Shown here piece by piece: positions 36,279-44,798 of a stretch of DNA of 64,000 bases. Position 1 is the first letter of the stretch; each line of letters starts with the position of its first letter. Origin of the DNA: Lysobacteraceae bacterium (GTDB lineage: Bacteria; Pseudomonadota; Gammaproteobacteria; Xanthomonadales; Xanthomonadaceae); the NCBI GenBank assembly GCA_016789405.1, contig JAEUPQ010000011.1, forward strand, positions 1 to 64,000, in the 5' to 3' direction. The notes beneath the pieces were generated by a model, which searched no databases, was not told where the DNA came from, and saw nothing but the letters and a program-made list of their open reading frames with translations. A program made the translations under genes and the position numbers.

Positions 36279-37715
36279 ATGACAGCCAGACGACTGCCCG
36301 ATCCGCCTTCAACGCAGCACTTGGAACCCGCATCCGTCTGTGCCGACGGCGCGTTGCGGGACCTTCTCGGTCTGTTGGACGCTGTCGACAGCGAACGCCT
36401 CAACGCGGAGTGTTTCTGCACCGGACTGGATGCCGAAGCGCTGCATCAGGCGATCCAGGTCAGGGCAGGGCAGTCGGGGCTCTCGGATCTGCTGGAAGCC
36501 AGGTGCCCGTATGTCTTCGCGTCGCGGCCGGTGTTCGTCTCGGCGGGACAGAACGCCAGGATGAGCGCGCTCATCGAGGGCATCGAATCCGTCGTCGCAC
36601 TGCCCGGGTACCAGGAGATCGCGTTGGCACGCGCGCCCCAGATCGCACACCACGATCCCGGCGCTCGCGGCGTGTTCTTCGGTTACGACTTCCATGCCAC
36701 GTCGACCGGGATCGGCCTCATCGAAATCAACACCAACGCCGGCGGCGCGATGCTCAACGCCTTGCTCGCGCGCGCACAGCGTGCGTGCTGCACGCCCATC
36801 GATCGCCTGCTTCCGCCGATCGCCACCGCCGATGCGTTCGAGGCGCGGATCCTCGCGATGTTCGAACAGGAGTGGACCATGGGGCGGCGGACCCGGCCAC
36901 TGCGCAGCATCGCGATCGTCGATGAAGATCCAGAGGCGCAATATCTGTATCCCGAATTCATCCTGTTCAAGCAATTGTTCGAGGCCAATGGCTGGACGAC
37001 GGTCATCGCCGACCCATCGGACCTGGTGCTGCGCGACGGCGTCCTGTACTGCGGCGACCAGCCGATCGACCTCGTCTACAACCGCCTGACCGATTTCTAT
37101 TTCGAAGCCGAGTCGAGCGCGGCCTTGCGCGAGGCCTATCTCCAGGATGCCGCCGTGGTCACGCCGCATCCCAGGGCGCACGCACTGTATGCGGACAAGC
37201 GGAACTTCGTGCTGCTTTCCGATCCAGACGCGTTGCAGGCACTGGGCGTGCCAGCCGGTGTCCGGGAATTGCTCGTTGATGCCATCCCGCGGACGGTCGT
37301 CGTCGACGCTTCCAATGCCGAGCAGCTATGGGCCGACCGCAAGCGGCTGTTCTTCAAACCGTTCGGCGGCTTCGGCAGCCGCGCGGCGTACCGCGGCGAC
37401 AAGATCACCCAGCGCGTCTGGCAGGAAATCCGTGCCGGCGGATATATCGCCCAGGCCCTGGTCGCGCCCGGCGAACGCACTGTGTCGGCTGGCGATTCTC
37501 CGCAGGTGCTCAAGTTCGACCTGCGCGATTACGTGTATCAGGGTCAGGTGCAATGGACCGCCGCGAGGCTGTACCAGGGGCAGACCACGAACTTCCGAAC
37601 CCCTGGAGGCGGATTCGCGCCAGCGTATGAAACGCCGATGTGGGCCGCGGACGCAGGAACCCTGATGTCAGAAGATCGGTGCATCGATGCCGAACGACGT
37701 GACTGCGGCCTTTGA
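36279..37715 (+). CDS. ATP-grasp-like protein divergent from arsR, function unknown
   Basis: A 478-aa protein. The C-terminal half resembles an ATP-grasp ligase: RKRLFFKPFGGFGSRAAYRGDKI (Lys and glycine-rich loop) and VLKFDLRDYVYQGQVQW; upstream GLIEINTNAGGAMLNAL and ADKRNFVLLSD are further family-like patches. Such folds join a carboxylate to an amine or thiol. It shares a ~40-bp region with arsR, so arsenic control is possible, for example synthesis of a thiol or peptide used in detoxification (inference). No clear ribosome-binding site precedes the ATG. It ends at the accessory-region boundary. Confidence 0.72.
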   Translation: MTARRLPDPPSTQHLEPASVCADGALRDLLGLLDAVDSERLNAECFCTGLDAEALHQAIQVRAGQSGLSDLLEARCPYVFASRPVFVSAGQNARMSALIEGIESVVALPGYQEIALARAPQIAHHDPGARGVFFGYDFHATSTGIGLIEINTNAGGAMLNALLARAQRACCTPIDRLLPPIATADAFEARILAMFEQEWTMGRRTRPLRSIAIVDEDPEAQYLYPEFILFKQLFEANGWTTVIADPSDLVLRDGVLYCGDQPIDLVYNRLTDFYFEAESSAALREAYLQDAAVVTPHPRAHALYADKRNFVLLSDPDALQALGVPAGVRELLVDAIPRTVVVDASNAEQLWADRKRLFFKPFGGFGSRAAYRGDKITQRVWQEIRAGGYIAQALVAPGERTVSAGDSPQVLKFDLRDYVYQGQVQWTAARLYQGQTTNFRTPGGGFAPAYETPMWAADAGTLMSEDRCIDAERRDCGL

Positions 37716-37730
37716 TGGCCATAGCTGTAT

Positions 37731-37749
37731 TTACATAATATGTATTATG
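37731..37749. repeat. 16-bp palindrome and 12-bp direct-repeat copy at the island's left edge
   Basis: CATAATA-TG-TATTATG (37734-37749) is a perfect palindrome 18 bp after the ATP-grasp stop. TTACATAATATG (37731-37742) recurs with one change as TTACATAGTATG at 39825-39836 in the recombinase promoter region. It could be a recombination junction or binding site of the KfrA-like proteins; by length alone it may be chance. Confidence 0.4.
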
Positions 37750-37817
37750 CGAAATGATTGACAGTCTGAGGCGTGCTTTTCACCTCACAGCCCCCGGATA
37801 ACCGGGCTCAGTAAACC

Positions 37818-37851
37818 TGTGACGTTCCAGCCCTTGCTCGGCTTTGTCACA
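37818..37851. repeat. stem-loop TGTGAC/GTCACA with inner AGCC/GGCT
   Basis: A two-part inverted repeat (outer 6 bp, inner 4 bp) in the gap 37716-37912, just downstream of the minus-strand KfrA-like gene. It may terminate that gene's transcript or belong to an element end. A second hairpin (AGCCC...GGGCT) lies immediately upstream near 37788-37807. Confidence 0.4.
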
Positions 37852-37912
37852 GCTTCACTAAGCGCTCGCGATTGTCACGACTCCACTGACGCAAGTGAGA
37901 ATCGCCCCGACG

Positions 37913-38365
37913 TCACTTTTCCTGGTTTCGTTGTGCGATCTGAGCTTCGATCCTGGTGAGCTTGGCTTCGATCTTGCTGAGGCGCTTAAGTAGCTCGGCC
38001 TGAAAGGACCTTTGGGCCAATGAGGAAGCCCTGAAGTGGTCGTCAAGGGCGTTAACCATAATGAAGCCAATAGGTGGCACGTCATCGTTGGTCGGGGCGG
38101 TTCCCGTTCCGCGGCCAGTATCCTCCCTGCTCTTTCGCCAAGATTGGACGAGCGGGCAGATATCACGAAGCGATCCCCCAAGAATCCGCTGTACATTGCG
38201 GGTCGTTACGTGCTCGCCCAAAGACTCACAGACGGCGGCAACGCGTGCAGCGGTCAGACGCCGCAGCCGGGCCCCGGGAGGCAGCGCTAGATCGACGAGC
38301 AGGCTGCTCTTGCTGTCGACTCGAGTCTGGCCTGGGCGTGTCTTCTTGGAAGTACTGCCAGTCAT
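37913..38365 (-). CDS. KfrA_N-like DNA-binding protein with coiled-coil tail
   Basis: A 150-aa protein. The central part LTAARVAAVCESLGEHVTTRNVQRILGGSLRDICPLVQSWR follows the KfrA N-terminal pattern (helix, G-x-x-x-T-x-x-x-V, L-GG-S, W-R), a DNA-binding domain of plasmid and transposon proteins. A short C-terminal coiled coil (RLSKIEAKLTRIEAQIAQ) suggests oligomerisation. Start by longest frame; the leader is Lys/Arg-rich. Likely an accessory DNA-binding factor of the recombinase module. Confidence 0.65.
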   Translation of the reverse strand: MTGSTSKKTRPGQTRVDSKSSLLVDLALPPGARLRRLTAARVAAVCESLGEHVTTRNVQRILGGSLRDICPLVQSWRKSREDTGRGTGTAPTNDDVPPIGFIMVNALDDHFRASSLAQRSFQAELLKRLSKIEAKLTRIEAQIAQRNQEK

Positions 38366-38516
38366 TGCTCCTCCGCTTCAGATCCGTGGGTTTCATCTGC
38401 TAGCTGTAGCAGAATGGCTTGTGCACCGAGCCCGTAAGCAATGCTAGGTACATTCATCCCAAACATCTGGGTCTATGGTTTGGCCGAACCTGCCGATCCC
38501 AATCCAAGTTTCAGGG

Positions 38517-38804
38517 CTACCAACGATCCTTTCGCCACCAATAGCGCTCCTGCCCTTGTGCACGCGCCAGGGCCTGCTCCATCGTCTTGAGGCGCTCGGG
38601 GGTGGCTCCCAGCTCAACGAGATCCTCGCAGGCGTCGTGCAACTGCCCACATGCCGCATTCGCATTCCCGATCCATTCGAGCCATCGCGTTAAATCTTCA
38701 GGGCCAGGCGGCGTCTTGTCGTCCAGGCGCTCGCCGATTTCTCGGGTGACGTCAGCCAAGGCAAGCTGCACATCCCAGTACACTGGCGGTGTCGTCGCTG
38801 TCAT
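38517..38804 (-). CDS. small protein of the recombinase module, unknown function
   Basis: A 95-aa acidic, helical protein. Its start overlaps the stop of the TnpT-like gene by 4 bp, so the two are translationally coupled. No recognised domain; conserved-looking WLEWIGNANAACGQLHDACEDLVEL suggests a helical hairpin. It may modulate the DNA-binding partner. Confidence 0.65.
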   Translation of the reverse strand: MTATTPPVYWDVQLALADVTREIGERLDDKTPPGPEDLTRWLEWIGNANAACGQLHDACEDLVELGATPERLKTMEQALARAQGQERYWWRKDRW

Positions 38805-39727
38805 TTCGCTTCTCCTTTCGGGGAGTCATTGGGCCTGGTGACCCTCTTGCGCCTTGAAGTGGACGGGGATGCGGTCGATGCAATTTGTAGAGCAGTCTGC
38901 TCCAATCGGCGCAGTTGATGTTCCAGGGCCTCCGCGCGTGCTCGCTGCGCGGCCGCGTCCTGTTGGTGAGCCGTGGCCTCCCGCATCGCCTGTTCCCGTG
39001 CCTCGCCGAGCTGGCGCTCGCTCTGACGCCATTCCTGCTCCCGCTTGGTCAACTGTGCTTGCAGCGCCTTGGCGTCCAGGCGGGCACGATCGACTTCCTG
39101 GTGCGCACGATCTTCGACTGCTCGCGCATGCTGCGCAAGCGCCTCGCGCTCAGCGGCCGCATCATCGATTTGACGTGCCAGACGCTCGGCGAGTTCTGTG
39201 CGATCGCGTTCCAAGGCCTCGACGCGCGCCCGTTCTGCATTGCGTTCCTGGGTCAGATCTTCGATCTGGGCAGCCTGATACTGGACGAGTTGATGCGCCT
39301 CGGTCTGACGGGCCTCCGCCAGTAGCCGGGCCTGATCCGCGGCCTGGGCGGCGATCTCCAGTGCTTTGGCGCGGTCATCCAGCGCCTGACGATCGAGCTC
39401 GAGCTGGGTAGCTCGGGCTGCGATGGCGTCCATCTGGGCGGAACAGGACTGGTTTGCCTCAGCCTGCGCCGCTTTGAGGGCGGCATCCCACAACTGGGTC
39501 GCCAAGACAGCAACCGAATCAGGGACCTCGGGGAGCTCGGCCCTCGCCTGCTGGGCGGTCAAACGGACGCCGAGCGATTGCCACCACGTCTCCAACATGC
39601 GCGTGACGGTGTTCGGGGAGCCGGTGCCGAGGAACGCACGGATCCGATCGACGGTGGGCCGTTCGCCGGCGATGACGAGCGCGTCGGCCGCGGTGTCGAC
39701 CTGTGCCTGGGTGATGCCTTTGGCCAC
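38801..39727 (-). CDS. TnpT/KfrA-like DNA-binding coiled-coil protein
   Basis: A 308-aa protein with an N-terminal KfrA-type domain (ITQAQVDTAADALVIAGERPTVDRIRAFLGTGSPNTVTRMLETWW) followed by ~200 residues of nearly unbroken coiled coil (AERARVEALERDRTELAERLARQ...). Domain order, size and divergent orientation to a tyrosine recombinase match TnpT, the accessory protein for cointegrate resolution in Tn4651-type Tn3-family transposons. Plasmid KfrA itself is the alternative, but no replication genes are nearby. Confidence 0.78.
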   Translation of the reverse strand: MAKGITQAQVDTAADALVIAGERPTVDRIRAFLGTGSPNTVTRMLETWWQSLGVRLTAQQARAELPEVPDSVAVLATQLWDAALKAAQAEANQSCSAQMDAIAARATQLELDRQALDDRAKALEIAAQAADQARLLAEARQTEAHQLVQYQAAQIEDLTQERNAERARVEALERDRTELAERLARQIDDAAAEREALAQHARAVEDRAHQEVDRARLDAKALQAQLTKREQEWRQSERQLGEAREQAMREATAHQQDAAAQRARAEALEHQLRRLEQTALQIASTASPSTSRRKRVTRPNDSPKGEAK

Positions 39728-39761
39728 GATTGCCGCCCTCCGACGCGGCCGCCCTACTCTG

Positions 39762-39839
39762 TTGAATACCTACTAGCGATAAGTGATGATTATCATGGCT
39801 ATACCATCTAGTGCGTAGCATTTATTACATAGTATGAAA
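39762..39839. promoter_or_regulatory. candidate recombination (rst-like) site between the TnpT- and TnpS-like genes
   Basis: The 106-bp gap between the divergent genes is AT-rich and shows imperfect dyad symmetry: ATGG (39795-39798) and CCAT (39804-39807) flank a 5-bp centre, TTGAATAC on the left mirrors ...GTATGAAA on the right, and GATTATC pairs with GATAATC further out. Tn4651-type resolution sites are ~33-bp inverted repeats with a short spacer in the same place. The right half runs into the recombinase start codon. Confidence 0.5.
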
Positions 39840-40919
39840 GATAATCACCTCATTCCAACACTGGCGCAACCGTCCTCCGGCCTCGTCCTGCCCGAACAAC
39901 TCGCGCAACAGGCGGCGGAGGCGGTGCGTGAACTGCTCGCCGAGGCCGCCGCGGCCAACACCACCCGCAGCTATGCGAGTGCCCTGCGCTACTGGGCGGG
40001 CTGGTACGCGGCGCGCTACGGGCTCGAGCTGACGCTGCCAGTGCCGGAGGCCGTCGTGCTGCAGTTCGTCGTCGACCATGTCGTCCGACGGTCGACCGAA
40101 GGTGACTTGGCCTGGGAGTTGCCGCCGGCGGTTGATGCCGCACTGGTGGCCGCCGGTCTCAAGGCCAAGCCAGGTCCGTGGACCTTGGCTTCAGTCCGCC
40201 ATCGGGTCGCCGTGCTGTCCACGGCGCACCGGCTCAAGCAGCAGCCGAACCCCTGTGAACAGCCGGCCGTTCGGACGGTGCTCAGCCGGGCCGCGCGTGC
40301 GGCCGTCAAGCGTGGCGAACGGCCCCGCAAGAAGACCGCCATCACCCTCGCCGAACTGGAGGCGATGCTCGCCACCTGCGACGACAGCCTCGAGGGCCTG
40401 CGCGATCGCGCCCTGCTCTGCTTCGGATTCGCCAGCGGCGGTCGCCGGCGCAGCGAGATTGCAGCCGCGGACATGCGAGATCTGCGCCGGATTGGCGACA
40501 CCGGCTACATCTACCGCCTCGAATACAGCAAGACCCAGCAGGCCGGCGTCACCGCGTCGTCGACGCCCGACAAGCCCGTGCTCGATCGGGCCGGCCTGGC
40601 GCTGGAGGATTGGCTGGAAGCGTCCGGGATCACCGAGGGCACTATCTTCCGGCGGCTCTGGAAGCAGCGTGTGGGCCCTGCCCTCTCCCCGGCTGCCGTC
40701 GGTGAGATCGTGCAGCGACGGGCGCGTCTGGCGGGGCTCGAGGGGGATTTTGGCGGGCACAGTCTGCGCTCAGGCTTCGTGACCGAGGCCAGCCGTCAGG
40801 GGGTCTCGCTGCCGGCGATCATGCAGCTGACCGAGCATCGGGCGGTGTCGAGTGTGGTGGGGTATTTCCAGACGGGTGGTGCCACGGCTAATCCCGCTGC
40901 TCGCTTACTGGAAGATTGA
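39834..40919 (+). CDS. tyrosine recombinase (TnpS-like)
   Basis: A 361-aa site-specific recombinase. An N-terminal SAM-like core-binding domain (TTRSYASALRYWAGWYAARYG) precedes a catalytic domain with the full set: Arg205 (GGRRRSE), Lys233 (YSKTQQ), His309/Arg312 (GHSLRSGF), His335 (TEHRAVSS) and Tyr344 (VGYF). Intact, so probably active. Divergent from the TnpT-like gene, as tnpS is in Tn4651 and TnXax1-like transposons. No Tn3 transposase gene is present, so it is either a transposon remnant or a recombinase serving the island. Confidence 0.9.
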   Translation: MKDNHLIPTLAQPSSGLVLPEQLAQQAAEAVRELLAEAAAANTTRSYASALRYWAGWYAARYGLELTLPVPEAVVLQFVVDHVVRRSTEGDLAWELPPAVDAALVAAGLKAKPGPWTLASVRHRVAVLSTAHRLKQQPNPCEQPAVRTVLSRAARAAVKRGERPRKKTAITLAELEAMLATCDDSLEGLRDRALLCFGFASGGRRRSEIAAADMRDLRRIGDTGYIYRLEYSKTQQAGVTASSTPDKPVLDRAGLALEDWLEASGITEGTIFRRLWKQRVGPALSPAAVGEIVQRRARLAGLEGDFGGHSLRSGFVTEASRQGVSLPAIMQLTEHRAVSSVVGYFQTGGATANPAARLLED

Positions 40920-41025
40920 CGGCCGAGAGCGGGCTATGGGCGCGCGTTAATTGATACGCACCGCGGCTCTTTCAATGGCTTATCCTGTGGCTACTGGACT
41001 TGTACTACGGCCAAGGGAGGGGGGC

Positions 41026-42159
41026 GTGGCCTCAAGTAAACCAAGCAAGGGAGCCGGTCCGCCGCTATCAGCGCTACCGCCGCCGACCCCTTGGCCTAAT
41101 GCCAATGCACGCCTTCTTGGCGTGGGGGCGGGACTACCCGTACAACCGCTGGATCGGCTGGCTCAGTTCAGCGCGGCAGATTTCGAACGCTTCACGCTTG
41201 AATGGGCCTCTGACTACCTCTCGACGCAAGTCGAGGTCGTTGAAGCTCAGCAGCGCGGAGGTGCCGGCGACAAGGGGCGAGACGTGGTCGTGTGGCTTGA
41301 TCCCTCCGGGACAGAGCCGCGCCGCTGGAAGCTATATCAGTGCAAGCACTACGGCGACCGTCTGGGACCCGGTGTCGCAGCCGGTGAGATCGCCAAGGTT
41401 CTCTATTACACGCTCCAAGGCGACTACACATCGCCTGAAGAGTATTGGTTTGTCACGCATAAGGGCACGACTTCTACTCTTCAGGATCTCTTGGATGATC
41501 CAAATAAGCTGCGCGATTTCGTGATTGCGAACTGGGAAAAACACTGCGCGGGCGAGATAACCTCCAGGGCGACAGTGGCTCTCTCTGAAGAGATGAAAGA
41601 CCACATTTCCTCGTTTGACTTCAGCATTTTCAAAGCGAAGCAGCCGCTTGAGCTCATCTCCGAGCATGCACAAACCAGGTACCACTTGACCGTATTCGGT
41701 GCGCCGCTTATTGAAAGGCCGCCTCCGCCGGAGCCCCCTTCATCCGTTGCACCGACAGAGTCCGGCTACATCACCCAGCTGTTCGAAGTTATCGGGGAAG
41801 CCATGGAAACAACTATCAGCGGCCCCAGCGACTTCTTACATTTGGCGCCTTACAAGGGCATCTTTGAGCGCTCTCGCATTACCTTCTATTGTGCTGAGGG
41901 GCTTAAGGAGCTAGCCCGCGATCAGATGGCCGACCCAGCGTTCTTTGAAACCCTGCTCGGCGAGTTCCGTGAGGGCCTGTACTACACATACACGACAATC
42001 GGTCAAACCGGACTAGATCGCCTCAAAGACACTGTGAAGGCGGCGCAGTCGCTGCAGCTTGGTGGACACGTGTTGGCCCCTCATGTGCAAGCAAAAGACC
42101 GCGAGGGCATGTGTCACCAGATGGCGAACGAGGGCATTCTGAAGTGGTGCGGCACGTGA
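41026..42159 (+). CDS. ABC-3C system component with Mrr-like restriction endonuclease domain
   Basis: A 377-aa protein. The N-terminal half carries a PD-(D/E)xK nuclease of Mrr type: Glu59, GGAGDKGRDVV (Asp86) and LYQCKHY (Gln105, Lys107). The C-terminal half is a helical domain as expected of the C-terminal-domain component of ABC-three-component conflict systems, which couples an effector to the ATPase. GTG at 41026 is chosen over earlier starts because AGGGAGG lies five bases upstream. First gene of a three-gene operon (TGATG overlap with the next). Confidence 0.78.
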   Translation: MASSKPSKGAGPPLSALPPPTPWPNANARLLGVGAGLPVQPLDRLAQFSAADFERFTLEWASDYLSTQVEVVEAQQRGGAGDKGRDVVVWLDPSGTEPRRWKLYQCKHYGDRLGPGVAAGEIAKVLYYTLQGDYTSPEEYWFVTHKGTTSTLQDLLDDPNKLRDFVIANWEKHCAGEITSRATVALSEEMKDHISSFDFSIFKAKQPLELISEHAQTRYHLTVFGAPLIERPPPPEPPSSVAPTESGYITQLFEVIGEAMETTISGPSDFLHLAPYKGIFERSRITFYCAEGLKELARDQMADPAFFETLLGEFREGLYYTYTTIGQTGLDRLKDTVKAAQSLQLGGHVLAPHVQAKDREGMCHQMANEGILKWCGT

Positions 42160-42668
42160 TGAACAACGATCCAGCCTCACTCAGATCCCCCCGTCCTTTC
42201 AATACGCCCTTGGAGTGTGGCCTTCGAACGCTATTTGTTCTCAGCGCCACCAATGGAGCGCCGTCAGATCTCCAGCGGCTCGTTTCATATGACTATCTCC
42301 TTGTTCACTCCGGCGACATACCTGATGGCCCGCCCAGCCTGCATCCAGCGGTGCCTCTTCGTGGAACAGAGCTTCTGGTTAAACGTGACCTGGTGCGCGC
42401 CGGATTGAATCAGATGTTCTCCCGTGAGTTGCTCATGAAGAGCTTCGACCGTACGGGAATCATGTATCGAGCAACCGCGCTAACCACAGCCTTTGTAGGC
42501 CTGCTCAAGTCCGACTACGCCACAGCACTTCGCCATAGGGCCGAGTGGATCGTATCGAACTTCGGAAGCCATTCGGACGAAGAGCTAAACGCCTTCATGT
42601 CGGCCAATGTTGGCAAATGGGGAGCCGAGTTTGAGCGGCTCACGGCGCTACGCGATTTGGAGTTGTAG
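42159..42668 (+). CDS. ABC-3C system middle component
   Basis: A 169-aa helical protein (FNTPLECGLRTLFVLSA, YDYLLVHSGD, MYRATALTTAFVGLL) with the pattern of ABC-3C middle components, the adaptor between effector and ATPase. The ATG overlaps the preceding stop by one base; a GTG three bases earlier is an alternative. The next gene starts 4 bp later. Confidence 0.78.
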   Translation: MNNDPASLRSPRPFNTPLECGLRTLFVLSATNGAPSDLQRLVSYDYLLVHSGDIPDGPPSLHPAVPLRGTELLVKRDLVRAGLNQMFSRELLMKSFDRTGIMYRATALTTAFVGLLKSDYATALRHRAEWIVSNFGSHSDEELNAFMSANVGKWGAEFERLTALRDLEL

Positions 42669-42672
42669 ATCG

Positions 42673-44508
42673 ATGTTTCAGTTACGAAAGCTCGTACTGA
42701 GTGGCGCTGGTGTTATGGACGCCACGGAAACCTTCGAACCGGGCGGGAACATTCTTGCGGGCGAATCCGACACCGGAAAAAGCTACCTCCTTCATTGCAT
42801 TGACTACGTCTTCGGTGCAGATGAACTAAGAAAGCGGATCCCCGAGGCCGAAGCGTATTCGGATCTTTTCGTCGAGCTAGAGAACTCGGCCGGAGACTTC
42901 ATGACGCTCAAGCGCAACTTGGCGGGAGGAAAGATCGCCGTCTACCGATCCAAGTTCGAATCCATTGGCGCAACCCAACCCGAAGTCGTGACTTCCAAAC
43001 GTGGGAAGGGAAAAGGCGTCAAAGACATCTCGGCTGTCCTCTTTCCCTTCGCAGGGATCCCTGAGGCAGTGCTCCGCAAGAATGACCGCGGGGAGACTCA
43101 GCGTCTCTCCATGCGCATGCTTCTTCCGGTACTCTTAGTCGACGAGATCGCTGTAATTGATGAACGCTCGCCGGTCCTCGGAAAGAGTGGCTTTAGTGAG
43201 ACTGCACACAAGCGCACTTTCTCCTTCATGCTTTCCGGGAAAGATGACGCGGGAATTGTAACCAGCGAAGAACAGGTGCTTGTAAAGGCGCGCTCTAGTG
43301 CGCAACTTGGCGTTATCACGGAACTTCTAGCGCCTCTTGAAGAGCGCGCGGCAAAACGCCAGTTTGCGGGGGACGTGGATTCCAACGAGATTGAGGAAGC
43401 GATTAACAGCATTAGTGACCAGCTCACGTTGATCACCGACGAGAGGGCAAATCTCCATTTAGAGCGAGAGGCGTCTACCGACGAGCTGAACCGGGCTGAG
43501 TCCCAGGTCATTGCCTTGAACGAACTGCTGTCGCGGTACCACTTGCTTGATGGCCGCTATGCCTCGGACTTGCAGCGCCTTGATTTCGTAGCCGAGGGCG
43601 CTCACTACTTCAAGGAGTTGCAGGAGACGCGTTGCCCTCTTTGCGATCAGGTCATGGACGGCGCTCATGAACACTCCGCCGAAGCATCTGCGGAGAGCGT
43701 CCACCAGTCAGCGCGGGCGGAGGCGGGAAAGATTCTCGGGCATCGGGCGGACTTGGCGGCGACTATTGAGGCCGTAAATTCACGCATCCAAGAGCGGGTC
43801 ATGCAAGCCACTGCGGCTAAAGCAAACATATCGCGAATTGAAGATAGGCTTTCTCAGGCCGTCATTCCGTCCTTCAACGAAGTCGCCGCCCGTCTCGACA
43901 GCCTGGTTAGTCAGAGAATCGAGCTTGAGCGCGCCAGTAGTGAGCGTGATCAGATTCGCAACCTCAGCGAGCTCAAGCGACAGATCGAGACCGCACTGGA
44001 CACTAAGGAAGAGAAAGAAACTTGGGAACAGTTGCCCGCAAAGGCACTGCGAGACCTCTGCTCCGAGATTGAGACCATTCTGGGCGAGTGGGGCTGGAAG
44101 GGTCCTGGGCGAGTGGATTTCGACCAGAAGGAATATGACATGGTTGTGGATGGTCAATCTCGCCAATCGCATGGCAAGGGCGTTCGCGCGGTCCTCTATG
44201 CAGCTTTCGCGATAGGGCTTCTTCGCTACTGCAAGAATAAAGGCAAGCCCCACCCCGGCATGGTGATCATTGATTCACCGCTTACGAGCTACAAGAAGGG
44301 CAAGTCCAGCTCTACCGGCGATGGCCCAGTTGATCCCGGAATCGAGGCCTCCTTCTGGGAATCGCTCACGCGCCTCGACGATGGAATCCAAGTGATCATC
44401 GTCGAGAATAAGGAGCCCCCACAAGACGTGGCCGAGAAGGTCCACTATCAGTGGTTCGCGGGTGACGCCGCCAAGCCGGGCGAACGCGTGGGACTGATTC
44501 CTCGGTAA
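42673..44508 (+). CDS. ABC-3C system Rad50/SMC-like ATPase
   Basis: A 611-aa ABC ATPase with Walker A GESDTGKS (30-37), a long coiled coil interrupted by a zinc-hook CPLC (322-325), a signature-like SHGKGVR (500-506) and Walker B MVIIDSPL (531-538). The usual catalytic Glu after the Walker B Asp is replaced by Ser, a noted variation of the DUF2326-like group. Likely senses DNA or invading-element structures and licenses the Mrr-like nuclease. GGAG lies 10 bp before the ATG. Confidence 0.85.
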   Translation: MFQLRKLVLSGAGVMDATETFEPGGNILAGESDTGKSYLLHCIDYVFGADELRKRIPEAEAYSDLFVELENSAGDFMTLKRNLAGGKIAVYRSKFESIGATQPEVVTSKRGKGKGVKDISAVLFPFAGIPEAVLRKNDRGETQRLSMRMLLPVLLVDEIAVIDERSPVLGKSGFSETAHKRTFSFMLSGKDDAGIVTSEEQVLVKARSSAQLGVITELLAPLEERAAKRQFAGDVDSNEIEEAINSISDQLTLITDERANLHLEREASTDELNRAESQVIALNELLSRYHLLDGRYASDLQRLDFVAEGAHYFKELQETRCPLCDQVMDGAHEHSAEASAESVHQSARAEAGKILGHRADLAATIEAVNSRIQERVMQATAAKANISRIEDRLSQAVIPSFNEVAARLDSLVSQRIELERASSERDQIRNLSELKRQIETALDTKEEKETWEQLPAKALRDLCSEIETILGEWGWKGPGRVDFDQKEYDMVVDGQSRQSHGKGVRAVLYAAFAIGLLRYCKNKGKPHPGMVIIDSPLTSYKKGKSSSTGDGPVDPGIEASFWESLTRLDDGIQVIIVENKEPPQDVAEKVHYQWFAGDAAKPGERVGLIPR

Positions 44509-44536
44509 GCCTCGATTGGCGAACCCTACCCCTTCT

Positions 44537-44570
44537 CTACCCTCGATATATCGCCCTAAACCAATACCCC
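44537..44570 (+). repeat. module-boundary repeat, copy a
   Basis: CTAC-CCT-CGATATA...CGCCCTAAACCAATACCCC, 28 bp after the ABC-3C stop. It aligns with copies c and d (CTA-N4-CGATA, then CCCTAA and TACCCC at similar spacing) but with several substitutions. Same orientation as the other copies. Confidence 0.45.
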
Positions 44571-44685
44571 TACATCCACAGACGCGACGACCAGAGTCGC
44601 CGCAAAGCAGCAAGAGAGGACGATGCTAGTCAATTGCAGCATCAGCGTAGCCTAGTCATCGGTTGCTTACGCTATTGATGGCTGA

Positions 44686-44725
44686 GGTCAGCAGCGGCCG
44701 GCCCTATCGGAGGAGCCGGCTGACC
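44686..44725. repeat. long hairpin upstream of the HNH gene
   Basis: GGTCAGC (44686-44692) pairs with GCTGACC (44719-44725), with a further CGGC/GCCG pairing after a 2-nt bulge. It lies in the 290-bp gap between the ABC-3C and HNH genes. Possible terminator or secondary-structure site; no U-run. Confidence 0.4.
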
Positions 44726-44798
44726 AGTAAGAATAGCGGTGCCACTCGCTGTTCGTGTGTTCGATAACTTCATACACAGAACTTTGAAAACAAAAAGC

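Noticed and set aside
37788..37815. AGCCCCCGGATAACCGGGCT as another boundary-repeat copy
   Set aside because: It resembles copy d loosely but lacks CTA-N4-CGATAA and is explained as a hairpin.
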